The notes under the pieces were generated by a model. The model saw only the letters and a list, made by a program, of their open reading frames with translations. It searched no databases and was not told the origin of the DNA. DNA of 51,096 nt, taken from NCBI GenBank assembly GCA_903970145.1, contig CAJCHO010000133.1:1-51096 (forward strand). The letters are read 5' to 3'. Positions within the stretch are counted from its first letter, which is position 1. Each line of letters begins with the position of its first letter. Positions 42,889-50,850 of the stretch are shown piece by piece. Source of the DNA: Mycobacteriaceae bacterium. GTDB taxonomy: Bacteria; Pseudomonadota; Gammaproteobacteria; Burkholderiales; Burkholderiaceae_D. Position numbers and translations under genes: made by a program.

Positions 42889-44448
42889 GTGGCAGGGCTG
42901 GAAAAGCTGGGACGCTACGAGATAGTGTCCGAGCTGGGTAGGGGCGAGATGGGTTCCGTCTACCGGGCGGTAGACCCCAGCCTTGATCGGGTGGTTGCCC
43001 TCAAGGTAATTCGTCACGATCCGGCGGAGCTGGAAACACGCGAATTCCGCGGCCGCTTTCTTGCCGAAGCGCGCGCTGCAGGGCGGCTCACACATCCCAA
43101 TATCGTCACTATCTACGATTTCGGCGAGACCGACGACATCTCCTACATCGCCATGGAGTTGCTCGAGGGCGAGACCCTGCGCTCGATGCTCGATCGGCAG
43201 CGCTTCTCCACGCGTCGCGCAGTGCGCTATGCAAGCCAGATCGCCGATGGCCTTGCTGCGGCCCACGCCGGCGGCGTGGTGCATCGCGATATCAAGCCCG
43301 CCAATGTCGTGCGCCTGGCCAATGGCCTGCTCAAGATCACGGACTTTGGCATTGCCTACGTGGCCGCCTCGGCGATGACGCTCGACGGTGCGCTTTTGGG
43401 TACTCCGAAGTACATGTCGCCCGAGCAGGTGCTTAGCCTGCAAGTCGATGGCCGCTCGGATATCTTTTCCCTCGGGGTGCTGCTCTACGAGATGCTCACC
43501 GGCAATCTGCCTTTCGGCGGCGGCAGCCTCGCGCAGATCATGCACCAGATCGCGCATGACAAGCCGATCCATCCGCTGCGCTGGAATGCTGCCATCCCGC
43601 TTGCGGTCGTGCGTATTCTCGCCAAGTCGCTGGCCAAGGATCCGGCAGCGCGCTATGCCAGTGTCTCGGACCTGGCGCGCGACCTGCGTATTCACAAGGT
43701 GATGGATGTGGCGCGCGACGCGGCCCTTGAGGAAGTCTTTCTCCCGCTCGAACCGACCGCCCTCCCTCCGCCCTTGCGCGTTGCCTATCCGCCGCCCCGT
43801 GCAGAAAACGCGGCAAACGACGCGGTGCCGGCGAGTGGGGCGTTCGATCAAACGGTTCCCTTGCCTGTCACCAAGGCGCGCTCGACGGCTGAGGCAAGCG
43901 CGGCCCCGGCAGCCCTCGGGGCCGCGAGTCCCCAAGCAGCCGCTGCTGCCCCGGTCGAGCCCCAGCTCCCGCAAGCATCGAACCCACCCGAACCTGAGCC
44001 TGCTCCAGCAAAACGCCCGCCCTACGCACCGATGTTCGCATCTCTTGGCGTCGCGGCCGTAGTCGTGGTGCTCGCAATACTGGGGGTGCGTCACTCTGCG
44101 CAAACTGCGCCCCCACCACCCGAAGTCCAAGTCACTGCGCCTGCCCCCGAACCCGCGCCAGCACTGGCCGTGCCGGTGGTGGCCGCCCCGGTTGAGGAGC
44201 CCGTGGTCAACGCCGAGGTGCCAAAGCCGGTTCATACGCGCAAAGCCAAGAAGGAAAGCGCGCCCGTCGAAGTAGCCGCTCCTGAGGTCGTGGCGCCTGC
44301 ACCGCCGCCGCCCCCCCCAGCGCCGGTCGTCGAAGCACCCAAGGCACCGGCCATTTCTCCAGAGGCGAAAAAAGCCGCCGAGGACAAAGCGCTGCGTGCT
44401 GAAGCCCAGCGCCAGCATGATTGCCTGGCCTTCAATCGCTGCGACTGA
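42889..44448 (+). CDS. Membrane-anchored Ser/Thr protein kinase
   Basis: A 519-residue Hanks-type kinase. Residues about 8-275 are the kinase domain: glycine loop GRGEMGSVYRA (17-27), Lys39 in ALKVI, catalytic loop VVHRDIKPANVV (Asp134), ITDFGIA (Asp152) and LLGTPKYMSPEQ. A Pro/Ala-rich linker (about 285-380), one membrane helix (ASLGVAAVVVVLAILGV, about 384-400) and a second Pro/Ala/Val-rich periplasmic tail ending with two Cys (HDCLAFNRCD) follow. The GTG at 42889 is chosen because AAAGGGAG precedes it at good spacing and VAGLEKLGRYEI starts the domain; upstream ATGs at 42841, 42844 and 42859 are alternatives. No PASTA repeats and no PP2C phosphatase gene nearby. Targets are unknown. Confidence 0.92.
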   Translation: MAGLEKLGRYEIVSELGRGEMGSVYRAVDPSLDRVVALKVIRHDPAELETREFRGRFLAEARAAGRLTHPNIVTIYDFGETDDISYIAMELLEGETLRSMLDRQRFSTRRAVRYASQIADGLAAAHAGGVVHRDIKPANVVRLANGLLKITDFGIAYVAASAMTLDGALLGTPKYMSPEQVLSLQVDGRSDIFSLGVLLYEMLTGNLPFGGGSLAQIMHQIAHDKPIHPLRWNAAIPLAVVRILAKSLAKDPAARYASVSDLARDLRIHKVMDVARDAALEEVFLPLEPTALPPPLRVAYPPPRAENAANDAVPASGAFDQTVPLPVTKARSTAEASAAPAALGAASPQAAAAAPVEPQLPQASNPPEPEPAPAKRPPYAPMFASLGVAAVVVVLAILGVRHSAQTAPPPPEVQVTAPAPEPAPALAVPVVAAPVEEPVVNAEVPKPVHTRKAKKESAPVEVAAPEVVAPAPPPPPPAPVVEAPKAPAISPEAKKAAEDKALRAEAQRQHDCLAFNRCD

Positions 44449-44454
44449 TTTGCC

Positions 44455-45063
44455 TTAGCGCGCGCGCAAGCGCAGCGCGATCTCGTTTACTCCGAGCGGG
44501 TGTGGCACCACCGGATAAGGTGGCTTATCCCACTCCCAGCGCGACTGGTCAAACAGCGCACGCATTGCGTGGATGTCGCAGTGATAGGGAGGTCCGCTGA
44601 GAAAACCCTCCTGGCCCTGCGGCCGGGCTGCCTGCATGGCCAGAATGAAGAGGTCGCCGCCCTCCCGGATCCAGCAGCGCAGGCGATGGGCATAGGCGAC
44701 CCAGTAATCCGGGTGCAAGGCGCACAGGCAAGTCTGTTCATAGATGGCCGCAAAGGGCTGCTCGGCTTGCCACTCGAGAACATCCGCTTGCACGAGCTCA
44801 GCAACGAGCCCGGCGGCGGCGAGGCGCTCGTGACACATGTCGAGCGCCTCTTGCGCATAGTCAAGGCCTGTGACCGCGAATCCGCGCTGCGCGAGTTCCA
44901 CGACTTCCCAGCCCGAGCCGCAACCGGGAACGACGATGCGACACGGCTGCAGGCCGCCGGCATCAAGCCAGCGCAACAGTTGTGGATTTGCTGCACCCCG
45001 GTCCCAGCCGGTCTCGCCGCGACGATAGTGCTCCGACCAGAATTGGGCACTCGGTCCGCTCAC
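44455..45063 (-). CDS. TPMT-family SAM-dependent methyltransferase
   Basis: A methyltransferase of about 202 residues related to thiopurine/thiol S-methyltransferases. N-terminal FWSEHYRRGETGWDRGAANPQLLRWL is the family start; the SAM site is RIVVPGCGSGWEVVELAQRGFAVTGLDYA with acidic Asp ending motif II, followed by YEQTCLCALHPDYW. The C-terminal VVPHPLGVNEIALRLRAR is also typical. Starts are GTG 45063 or TTG 45069; no ATG is in frame nearby. Family members methylate thiols, thiocyanate, halides or metalloid ions such as tellurite, so detoxification is likely but the substrate is open. It is convergent with the kinase gene, 6 bp apart. Confidence 0.9.
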   Translation of the reverse strand: MSGPSAQFWSEHYRRGETGWDRGAANPQLLRWLDAGGLQPCRIVVPGCGSGWEVVELAQRGFAVTGLDYAQEALDMCHERLAAAGLVAELVQADVLEWQAEQPFAAIYEQTCLCALHPDYWVAYAHRLRCWIREGGDLFILAMQAARPQGQEGFLSGPPYHCDIHAMRALFDQSRWEWDKPPYPVVPHPLGVNEIALRLRAR

Positions 45064-45208
45064 GCGCAAGCCTCATGAAGCCTTATGAAACTGCCGGGGC
45101 GGATCGGCAAAGCGCTGCCTTGACCTGGACTCATGGTTTTAGATCAGCGCCCCTCGACGCTCCTGGCTGGTGTTTCATCAGCTATCCTGCGCATCCATCT
45201 GCACCTAC

Positions 45209-45214
45209 TATACT
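45209..45214 (+). promoter_or_regulatory. Candidate -10 element upstream of the DUF4124 gene
   Basis: TATACT matches 5 of 6 consensus bases and lies in the 275-bp divergent gap between the methyltransferase and DUF4124 genes; a -35 match is not obvious. A second TATACT (45839-45844) occurs in front of the next gene of the cluster, also without a clear -35. Confidence 0.3.
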
Positions 45215-45338
45215 GGAGTACGAGGCACCGTTTTGGGGGCCTGTGACGTGCGCGCCTGGCAGGCATGCGATGCTTGCGCAGGGTCGTCCACGCCACCCAT
45301 GCAGCAGATCTGCGTGGTACGTATCGATGGGAGTCGCC

Positions 45339-45827
45339 ATGCCTGCCAATTGCCTTGCCCCGCACCTGCGCTGCCGGCGCCGCCTGGCAAAGCTCTGCGT
45401 TCTATTGATGGTCGGTGGCGCCTGCCTGCCGGCATGCGCTCAGATCTACAAATGGGTCGACAAGGATGGCGTGACCCATTACGACCAATCGGCGCCGCCC
45501 GACAAGAAGTCCACGGTGGTGGATGTAAGGCCGGCAGCAAGCGCCCCCAGCAATGCACCAGCTACCGACTGGAGCGCTCAGGATCGCGCGTTTCGCGAGC
45601 GCCAGATCGCGCGTGAGGATGCCGAACGCAAGGCCAAGGCGCAAAAGGACAAACTCGATGCACAGCGTCGCCAGACTTGTGACAATGCCCGTAATCGCCT
45701 CGAGCACGCCGAAGCGGGCAGCCGCATGTATCAACTCGATGAGAATGGCAACCGGGTCTATCTGACCGACGATCAGCGCGCCGATGCCATCCGCGCCGCT
45801 CAACAACAGGTCGCCGATAACTGCTAG
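45339..45827 (+). CDS. DUF4124 domain protein, exported
   Basis: A 162-residue secreted protein. A basic N-terminus and hydrophobic core (CRRRLAKLCVLLMVGGACLPACA) form the signal peptide, followed directly by the DUF4124 motif QIYKWVDKDGVTHYDQSAPP. After a Ser/Ala-rich linker comes a charged helical segment (FRERQIAREDAERKAKAQKDKLDAQRR) likely to be a coiled coil, then a region with two Cys that ends in ...QQVADNC. The ATG at 45339 has GGGAG at good distance; an ATG at 45327 is possible. DUF4124 is common in periplasmic proteins of beta- and gammaproteobacteria and has no known activity. Confidence 0.87.
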   Translation: MPANCLAPHLRCRRRLAKLCVLLMVGGACLPACAQIYKWVDKDGVTHYDQSAPPDKKSTVVDVRPAASAPSNAPATDWSAQDRAFRERQIAREDAERKAKAQKDKLDAQRRQTCDNARNRLEHAEAGSRMYQLDENGNRVYLTDDQRADAIRAAQQQVADNC

Positions 45828-45989
45828 GCGCGCTTGCCTATACTTGCTAAGAAGCGCATCAAACCGTGGAATGCGCCCCAAGTTCATGCGTATGCAGCAT
45901 CGGCGCATGACAATGGCGCCCGTGGGCACTTGTTTTACCGGGAATGGTCCAAAACTAGTGCAACGAACTCTCCCTGGAAGGAGCTTGCC

Positions 45990-46811
45990 ATGAACCGAAA
46001 GATGATTTTTGCCGCGCTGTTGAGTCTGGCTGCCGCGACGGTCTCGGTTGCGCTCGCGCAAACCCCCGACCCGAGTCTGCACGAGGTCTACGAAGCGACC
46101 AAGGCAGGCCACTATGAGGATGCGCAGGCGATGATGGATCGCGTGCTGCGCGACCATCCCGATAGCGCCAAGGCACACTATGTCGAAGCGGAGTTGCTCG
46201 CCCGCCAACACAAGATGTCAGCCGCAGCAGGTGAACTCGCAACGGCCGAGCGCCTGTCCCCCGGATTGCCGAAGGAAGATCCGCGCTCAGTTGCCCAGTT
46301 GCGCGCGGAAATCTCGGGCGGCGGCCAGGCCGTCGGCAACACTTACCAGTCCTACCATCAGAGCTCGGGCTTTGGCGGGTGGCTACTGCCCGTCATCGTC
46401 ATCGGCGTGATTCTGCTGCTCGTGATGCTGGTGCGCGCGACGCGACGCGTGGCGCCGGTGATGCCGGTTGCCTACGGGCCAGGCGGCATGCCGGGACCCG
46501 GCATGCCCGGCTATGGAATGGGCGGAATGGGGCCAATGGGACCGATGGGCGGTGGCGGCCTTGGCTCTTCCATAGTCGGCGGACTGGCCACGGGTGCGGC
46601 GCTGGGCGCGGGTCTGGTTGCGGGTGAGGAGCTGATGCATCATTTCACCGACGGCAATCGCGGCTCGGGTTACGTGCCGCCACTGGCCGACAACTCCGGC
46701 GTTAACGACAACATGGGTGGCCAGGACTTCGGGGTGCAGGACTCCGGCTCATGGGACGACGGCGGCTCGGTGGGCGACGGTGGGGGCGGCGGCGGAGGCG
46801 ACTGGGGCTAA
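45990..46811 (+). CDS. Exported TPR-like protein with glycine-rich membrane tail
   Basis: A 273-residue protein with a signal peptide (MNRKMIFAALLSLAAATVSVALAQ), a tetratricopeptide-like helical region (about 26-100: YEATKAGHYEDAQAMMDRVLRDHPDSAKAHYVEAELLARQ in part), a membrane helix (GGWLLPVIVIGVILLLVMLV, about 130-149), then a Met/Pro/Gly-rich stretch (GGMPGPGMPGYGMGGMGPMG) and a Gly/Asp-rich end (GGGGGGDWG). The ATG at 45990 follows an excellent GGAAGGAG site. The layout resembles small membrane proteins involved in envelope assembly, but I do not recognise a specific function. The DNA coding the tail is low in complexity. Confidence 0.82.
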   Translation: MNRKMIFAALLSLAAATVSVALAQTPDPSLHEVYEATKAGHYEDAQAMMDRVLRDHPDSAKAHYVEAELLARQHKMSAAAGELATAERLSPGLPKEDPRSVAQLRAEISGGGQAVGNTYQSYHQSSGFGGWLLPVIVIGVILLLVMLVRATRRVAPVMPVAYGPGGMPGPGMPGYGMGGMGPMGPMGGGGLGSSIVGGLATGAALGAGLVAGEELMHHFTDGNRGSGYVPPLADNSGVNDNMGGQDFGVQDSGSWDDGGSVGDGGGGGGGDWG

Positions 46812-46930
46812 GCCCGGTTCATCGCCGAGGAGCGCAATTCATCGCGCTCTTCTTGCAGGGTGTCGCGTCCCCGCTGCGAAGGCGGGACGTGCCGGGCATG
46901 ATCTGGCTCCATGTCCACAAGGAGGTGCCC

Positions 46931-47662
46931 ATGTCCCCCAAGCGTGTCTGGAAATTATTCGCAGCACTCGTGTTTTGCGCCGCTTTCTTGCCAGTCGCAC
47001 AGGCCCTTGAGCCACAACGCGAAACTCGCAATCTGACGGAATCGTTTGATTCGGTGCGCCTGCAGGGTGACATCGACGTGATACTCACCCAGAGCGACAG
47101 CACCAGTCTCGTCGTCGAGGCGCGGCCTGACTTGCTCGGGCGCATCAAGAGTGAAGTGCGCAATGGCGAGCTGATCCTCAGTTACTCCAGTCCGCTCGAA
47201 ATACACCTCGGCTCCTACAATCATTCTCCGCGCGCCCTCTTGTCGATGAAGGCGCTCAAGCGCATCACCATCGAGGGTTCGGGCGACGTGCACGCGACCA
47301 GTTGGTCCAGCAGGGACGACCTTGAACTATCGATAACCGGTTCGGGTAACGTGGCAATCAGCAATCTGACTGCCAGGGAGTTGCGCACCCGGCTTTCCGG
47401 GAGCGGCGACGCACGTCTGTCGGGCACCGTGTCAAGCGCCGACATCCGTATCAACGGCTCGGGCGATTTCGAAGCATCGGATCTGCGTAGCGCGAATGTT
47501 GCGGTCTCGATTGCAGGTTCGGGCGACGCTTCGGTGTGGGCCGAGCGCAGCCTGTCGATCAGTATTGCCGGCTCCGGCGACGTCGAATATTTCGGCAGGC
47601 CGACGGTGTCGCAATCGATTGCCGGTTCGGGCGATGTCCATGCGCGTGGCGACAAGCTCTGA
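46931..47662 (+). CDS. Head GIN domain (DUF2807) secreted protein with GSGD repeats
   Basis: A 243-residue exported protein with a signal peptide (SPKRVWKLFAALVFCAAFLPVAQA). The mature part is a DUF2807/head-GIN-type beta-solenoid: it starts with ETRNLTESFDSVRLQGDIDVILTQ and carries seven GSGD/GSGN motifs spaced 18-21 residues apart (IEGSGDV, ITGSGNV, LSGSGDA, INGSGDF, then three AGSGD units). Each motif likely makes one turn of a right-handed helix. A perfect Shine-Dalgarno AAGGAGGT (46919-46926) precedes the ATG. The family is periplasmic or surface-located and has no firm function; it lies 119 bp after the TPR-like gene. Confidence 0.9.
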   Translation: MSPKRVWKLFAALVFCAAFLPVAQALEPQRETRNLTESFDSVRLQGDIDVILTQSDSTSLVVEARPDLLGRIKSEVRNGELILSYSSPLEIHLGSYNHSPRALLSMKALKRITIEGSGDVHATSWSSRDDLELSITGSGNVAISNLTARELRTRLSGSGDARLSGTVSSADIRINGSGDFEASDLRSANVAVSIAGSGDASVWAERSLSISIAGSGDVEYFGRPTVSQSIAGSGDVHARGDKL

Positions 47663-47789
47663 GTTGCCGGGCCGACCGGCCTAGTATCCCCGCCGGCCCA
47701 CGCGGCCGGCGTGCGCATTGCGACGTGACAAGCAAGGTCGACTTCGGTCACACTGCCGGATCGGATCACGGGTCCTGCGGACCTTTGTC

Positions 47790-48611
47790 ATGTACCTTGA
47801 ACTCATCTCGCGCGCACCCTATGGCGCGCCCCGCGATGCCCCCCTGCTTTTTGTCCACGGCGCCTGGCACGGCGCCTGGTGCTGGGAAGAACACTTCCTG
47901 CCCTACTTTGCTTCCCAGGGCTATTCCGCACACGCACTGAGCCTGTCGGGTCATGGCAAGAGTGACGGTCGCAGCCTGTTGCGCTGGGCGCGCCTGTCGG
48001 ACTATGTCGAGGATGTCGCTGCGATCGCGCGCACCTTCGAGGTCCCGCCGGTGGTCATCGGCCATTCAATGGGCAGTGCGGTGGTGCAGAAATATCTGGC
48101 GCGCTATCCGGCGAGCGCGGGCGTGCTGTTGGCGCCGGTGCCACCGGGCGGTGTGCTTGGCACTACCGTGCGTGTGGCACGACGTCATCCGCTGCGCTTT
48201 CTGCTCGCCAATCTCAGTTTGAGTCTGTATCCGCTGGTTGAGAACAACGCGCTGGCGCGCGAATTGTTCTTTTCGGCGAGCATGCATGCCGACAAAGTCG
48301 AACGCTACGCGAAGCAGTTGCAGGACGAGTCCTATCTCGCGTTTCTCGACATGCTGGTGTTTGACCGTCCGCACCGCCCGCGCCATTCCGGGGTGCCGAC
48401 GCTGGTTCTGGGCGCAGGCGACGATGCGGTGTTCACTCCGCGCGACGTGGCAGCCTGCGCACGCGCGCTGGGCACCGAGGCGGTCATGTTCGCCGGCATG
48501 GCTCACGACATGATGCTCGAGGCCGGCTGGCGTGAGGTCGCCGATCACATACTCGCGTGGCTGACCGCGCTGCCTTCGATACAGCTGCCAGAGACGGCCG
48601 CTCAAAAATAG
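47790..48611 (+). CDS. Alpha/beta hydrolase
   Basis: A 273-residue alpha/beta-hydrolase fold enzyme. The oxyanion strand is PLLFVHGAWHGAWCWEEHF, the nucleophile elbow GHSMGSA (Ser near 97 in VVIGHSMGSAVV), the acid probably Asp in LVLGAGDDAVF and the His in FAGMAHDMMLEAGW. No lid or signal peptide is evident. The ATG at 47790 opens with MYLELISRAP; upstream frame lacks family sequence. It could act as an esterase, lipase or dehalogenase-like enzyme. Its stop overlaps the convergent hydroxylase gene by 10 bp. Confidence 0.9.
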   Translation: MYLELISRAPYGAPRDAPLLFVHGAWHGAWCWEEHFLPYFASQGYSAHALSLSGHGKSDGRSLLRWARLSDYVEDVAAIARTFEVPPVVIGHSMGSAVVQKYLARYPASAGVLLAPVPPGGVLGTTVRVARRHPLRFLLANLSLSLYPLVENNALARELFFSASMHADKVERYAKQLQDESYLAFLDMLVFDRPHRPRHSGVPTLVLGAGDDAVFTPRDVAACARALGTEAVMFAGMAHDMMLEAGWREVADHILAWLTALPSIQLPETAAQK

Positions 48612-49507
48612 ACGATGGCCGCAATCACGAGCGCGATCAGCGTGAACCTGGTGATCTGGTAGACGGTCTTGTTCCAGCGCTTGAAGGCGCGCCGCTTTTG
48701 TCCCATCCAGTGCGAGGCAACAAACACGCGGTTGATCGCGCCGGTGGGGTCGCTGGCGGCGTTGGGCGACGCGCCCGCAGCCACGATGTGCTCGCTGATC
48801 CAGCGATTGACCGCCTGGGCCCAGCGAAATTTCATCGGGCGCTCGACATCGCAAAACAGGATCAGGCGATCCTGGCCGCTGCGATTTTCGGCCCAATGCA
48901 TGTAGGTCTCATCGAACACCACGCCTTCACCGTCGCGCCAGCTGTAGCGCTGCCCATCGACGTCGATAAAGCAGCTGTCGTTGTTGGGCGTGGCAAGGCC
49001 CAGGTGGTAGCGCAACGAGCCGGCAAACGGATCGCGGTGACGTCCGAGGCGTCCGCCATCGGGCAGGTGTGCAAACATGGCCGCCTTGATGCTTGGCAAG
49101 CCGGCGAGCAGTTCCGTGGTTCGCGGACACAGGGCGCGCGCGGATGGATGCGCGTCGGCATACCACTTCAGGTAGAAGCGCTTCCAGCCGGTTTTGAAGA
49201 ACGAATTAAAACCCGCGTCGTTGTGCTGCTCGGCGGCCTTGATTTCCTTGTCGAGCGTAAACGCTTCTTCGCGGATTTCCTGCCAGTGGCTGCGCAACAC
49301 TTCGAGTTCAGCAAATTGCTTGGTCTCGAGGTAGGGTTGACGTGGTACCCCTGAAAAGGCCAGCATGAATACATTGACGGGCGCGGTGAAGGTGGAGTGA
49401 TCGAAGATCTGGCGAAACCAGTTGTGACGCTCGCGCCCGCGCAGGTGCATATAGGCACCGCACGCCAGGAAAATCGCGATCACTATCTTGATAATCAGAA
49501 ACACCAT
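48602..49507 (-). CDS. lpxO: Aspartyl/asparaginyl beta-hydroxylase family protein (LpxO-like)
   Basis: A 301-residue Fe(II)/2-oxoglutarate dioxygenase of the aspartyl/asparaginyl beta-hydroxylase family, of the form found in LpxO, which hydroxylates a secondary acyl chain of lipid A. One membrane helix at each end (residues 2-20 and about 281-300) flanks the catalytic domain. The iron site is GRHRDPF (His157, Asp159) and ETYMHWAEN (His204), with the 2-oxoglutarate Arg in QDRLILFCD (Arg214). Lipid A is a likely target because of the membrane anchors and domain similarity, but other substrates are possible. It lies 98 bp after the hutI gene. Confidence 0.9.
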   Translation of the reverse strand: MVFLIIKIVIAIFLACGAYMHLRGRERHNWFRQIFDHSTFTAPVNVFMLAFSGVPRQPYLETKQFAELEVLRSHWQEIREEAFTLDKEIKAAEQHNDAGFNSFFKTGWKRFYLKWYADAHPSARALCPRTTELLAGLPSIKAAMFAHLPDGGRLGRHRDPFAGSLRYHLGLATPNNDSCFIDVDGQRYSWRDGEGVVFDETYMHWAENRSGQDRLILFCDVERPMKFRWAQAVNRWISEHIVAAGASPNAASDPTGAINRVFVASHWMGQKRRAFKRWNKTVYQITRFTLIALVIAAIVYF

Positions 49508-49605
49508 GGTAAACCGTTGATCCGTTTGTTCTCAGCCAAGTGCGTATCGTGCCAGAAGCCGCGGGCGCCGGGAAATGCACGGCATCGGGCCATTGAGCCG
49601 TGGCG

Positions 49606-50850
49606 TCAATGCCGCAGGCGGGGCCGAACGATGCCGGACTCGACCGCGGCCACCAGAGGATTGGCACCCATTGCATAACAAAGCTCGCGCGGATGACTGA
49701 TGTCCCAGAGTGCCAGATCGGCAATTTGACCCTCGCGCAGCTGACCTATTTCGTGCTGCAGGCCGAGCGCCTGCGCACCGTGACGCGTCACGCCAAGCAG
49801 CGCCTCGCCGGGCGTCATTCGAAACAGCGTGCAGGCCATGTTGAGCACCAGAAGCAGTGACGTGCAGGGCGAGCTACCGGGATTGCAATCGCTCGCCAGC
49901 GCCATCGGCACCCGGTGCTGGCGCAACAGGTCGATCGGGGGGATCCGGGTCTCGCGCAGAAAATAAAAGGCCGTCGGCAGCAAGACCGCGACGGTAGCGG
50001 CGCTCGCCATCTCTTTGACACCGGCCGCGCTGGTAAATTCAAGATGGTCCGCTGACAATGCCTGATAGCGCGCGGCGAGCGCGGCGCCACCGCCGTCGCT
50101 GAGCTGGTCAGCGTGCAGCTTGACCGGCAAGCCATGCGCGCGCGCGGCACTGAACACCCGCGCCACCTGCCCCGCATTAAAGGCTATGGATTCGCAAAAT
50201 GCGTCGACGGCGTCGGCGCTGCCCGCAGCGGCAGCCCTGGGAATCATCTCTTCACAAACGAGATCGACATAAGCGTCCGCCCGATCGGCGAACTCCTCGG
50301 GCAGCACGTGCGCTGCGAGTAGCGTCGTGACGATACGCATCGATTGCTGGCGTCCGAGTTCGCGCGCAACTCCCAGCATGCGCAATTCCCCCTCGATATT
50401 CTGCGCGTAGCCGGACTTGACCTCGATGGTCGTGACGCCCTGGGCGCGCAGGTCTGCCAGACGCTGGGCGGCGCCCCGTAACAGCTCGGCCGACCCGGCC
50501 GCGCGCGTGGCGCGCACCGTTGAGGCGATGCCACCACCGGCGCGCGCGATGCTCTCGTAGCTTTGACCCTGTAAGCGCATCTCGAATTCGGCGGCGCGAC
50601 TGCCGCCATAGACTAGATGGGTATGGCAGTCGACGAGTCCCGGCGTCAACCAGGCCCCGTGACCGTCGTGCTCGTCAATTACCTCGCCCACCTGCGGCAA
50701 CTCGCGCCGCGCCCCCACCCAGGAAATGCGCCCCTCCGAAGTCAGCAGCGCACCATCCTCGATGATGCCAAGCTCGCCCGGGCGCGCCGCATCCATGGTG
50801 GCCAGGTGCACGTTGTGCCAGAGCGCATCGTAGCGGGTGTTCTGGCTCAT
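49606..50850 (-). CDS. hutI: Imidazolonepropionase
   Basis: A 414-residue metallohydrolase of the amidohydrolase superfamily that opens imidazolonepropionate to N-formimidoyl-L-glutamate, the third step of histidine degradation. The metal-binding HxH is in TPGLVDCHTHLVYGGS (H76, H78), and the substrate-contact region RAAEFEMRLQGQSYESIARAGGGI is characteristic. Later conserved parts are KLHADQLSDGGGA and ALASDCNPGSS. Start ATG 50850 overlaps the stop of the upstream hutF gene (ATGA). No hutH, hutU or hutG is in the window; they may lie beyond the right edge. Confidence 0.95.
   Translation of the reverse strand: MSQNTRYDALWHNVHLATMDAARPGELGIIEDGALLTSEGRISWVGARRELPQVGEVIDEHDGHGAWLTPGLVDCHTHLVYGGSRAAEFEMRLQGQSYESIARAGGGIASTVRATRAAGSAELLRGAAQRLADLRAQGVTTIEVKSGYAQNIEGELRMLGVARELGRQQSMRIVTTLLAAHVLPEEFADRADAYVDLVCEEMIPRAAAAGSADAVDAFCESIAFNAGQVARVFSAARAHGLPVKLHADQLSDGGGAALAARYQALSADHLEFTSAAGVKEMASAATVAVLLPTAFYFLRETRIPPIDLLRQHRVPMALASDCNPGSSPCTSLLLVLNMACTLFRMTPGEALLGVTRHGAQALGLQHEIGQLREGQIADLALWDISHPRELCYAMGANPLVAAVESGIVRPRLRH

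Noticed and set aside
42883..44418. 511-codon open frame opposite the Ser/Thr kinase
   Set aside because: The kinase on the plus strand has all catalytic motifs; the opposite frame is Gly/Arg-rich and matches no family.
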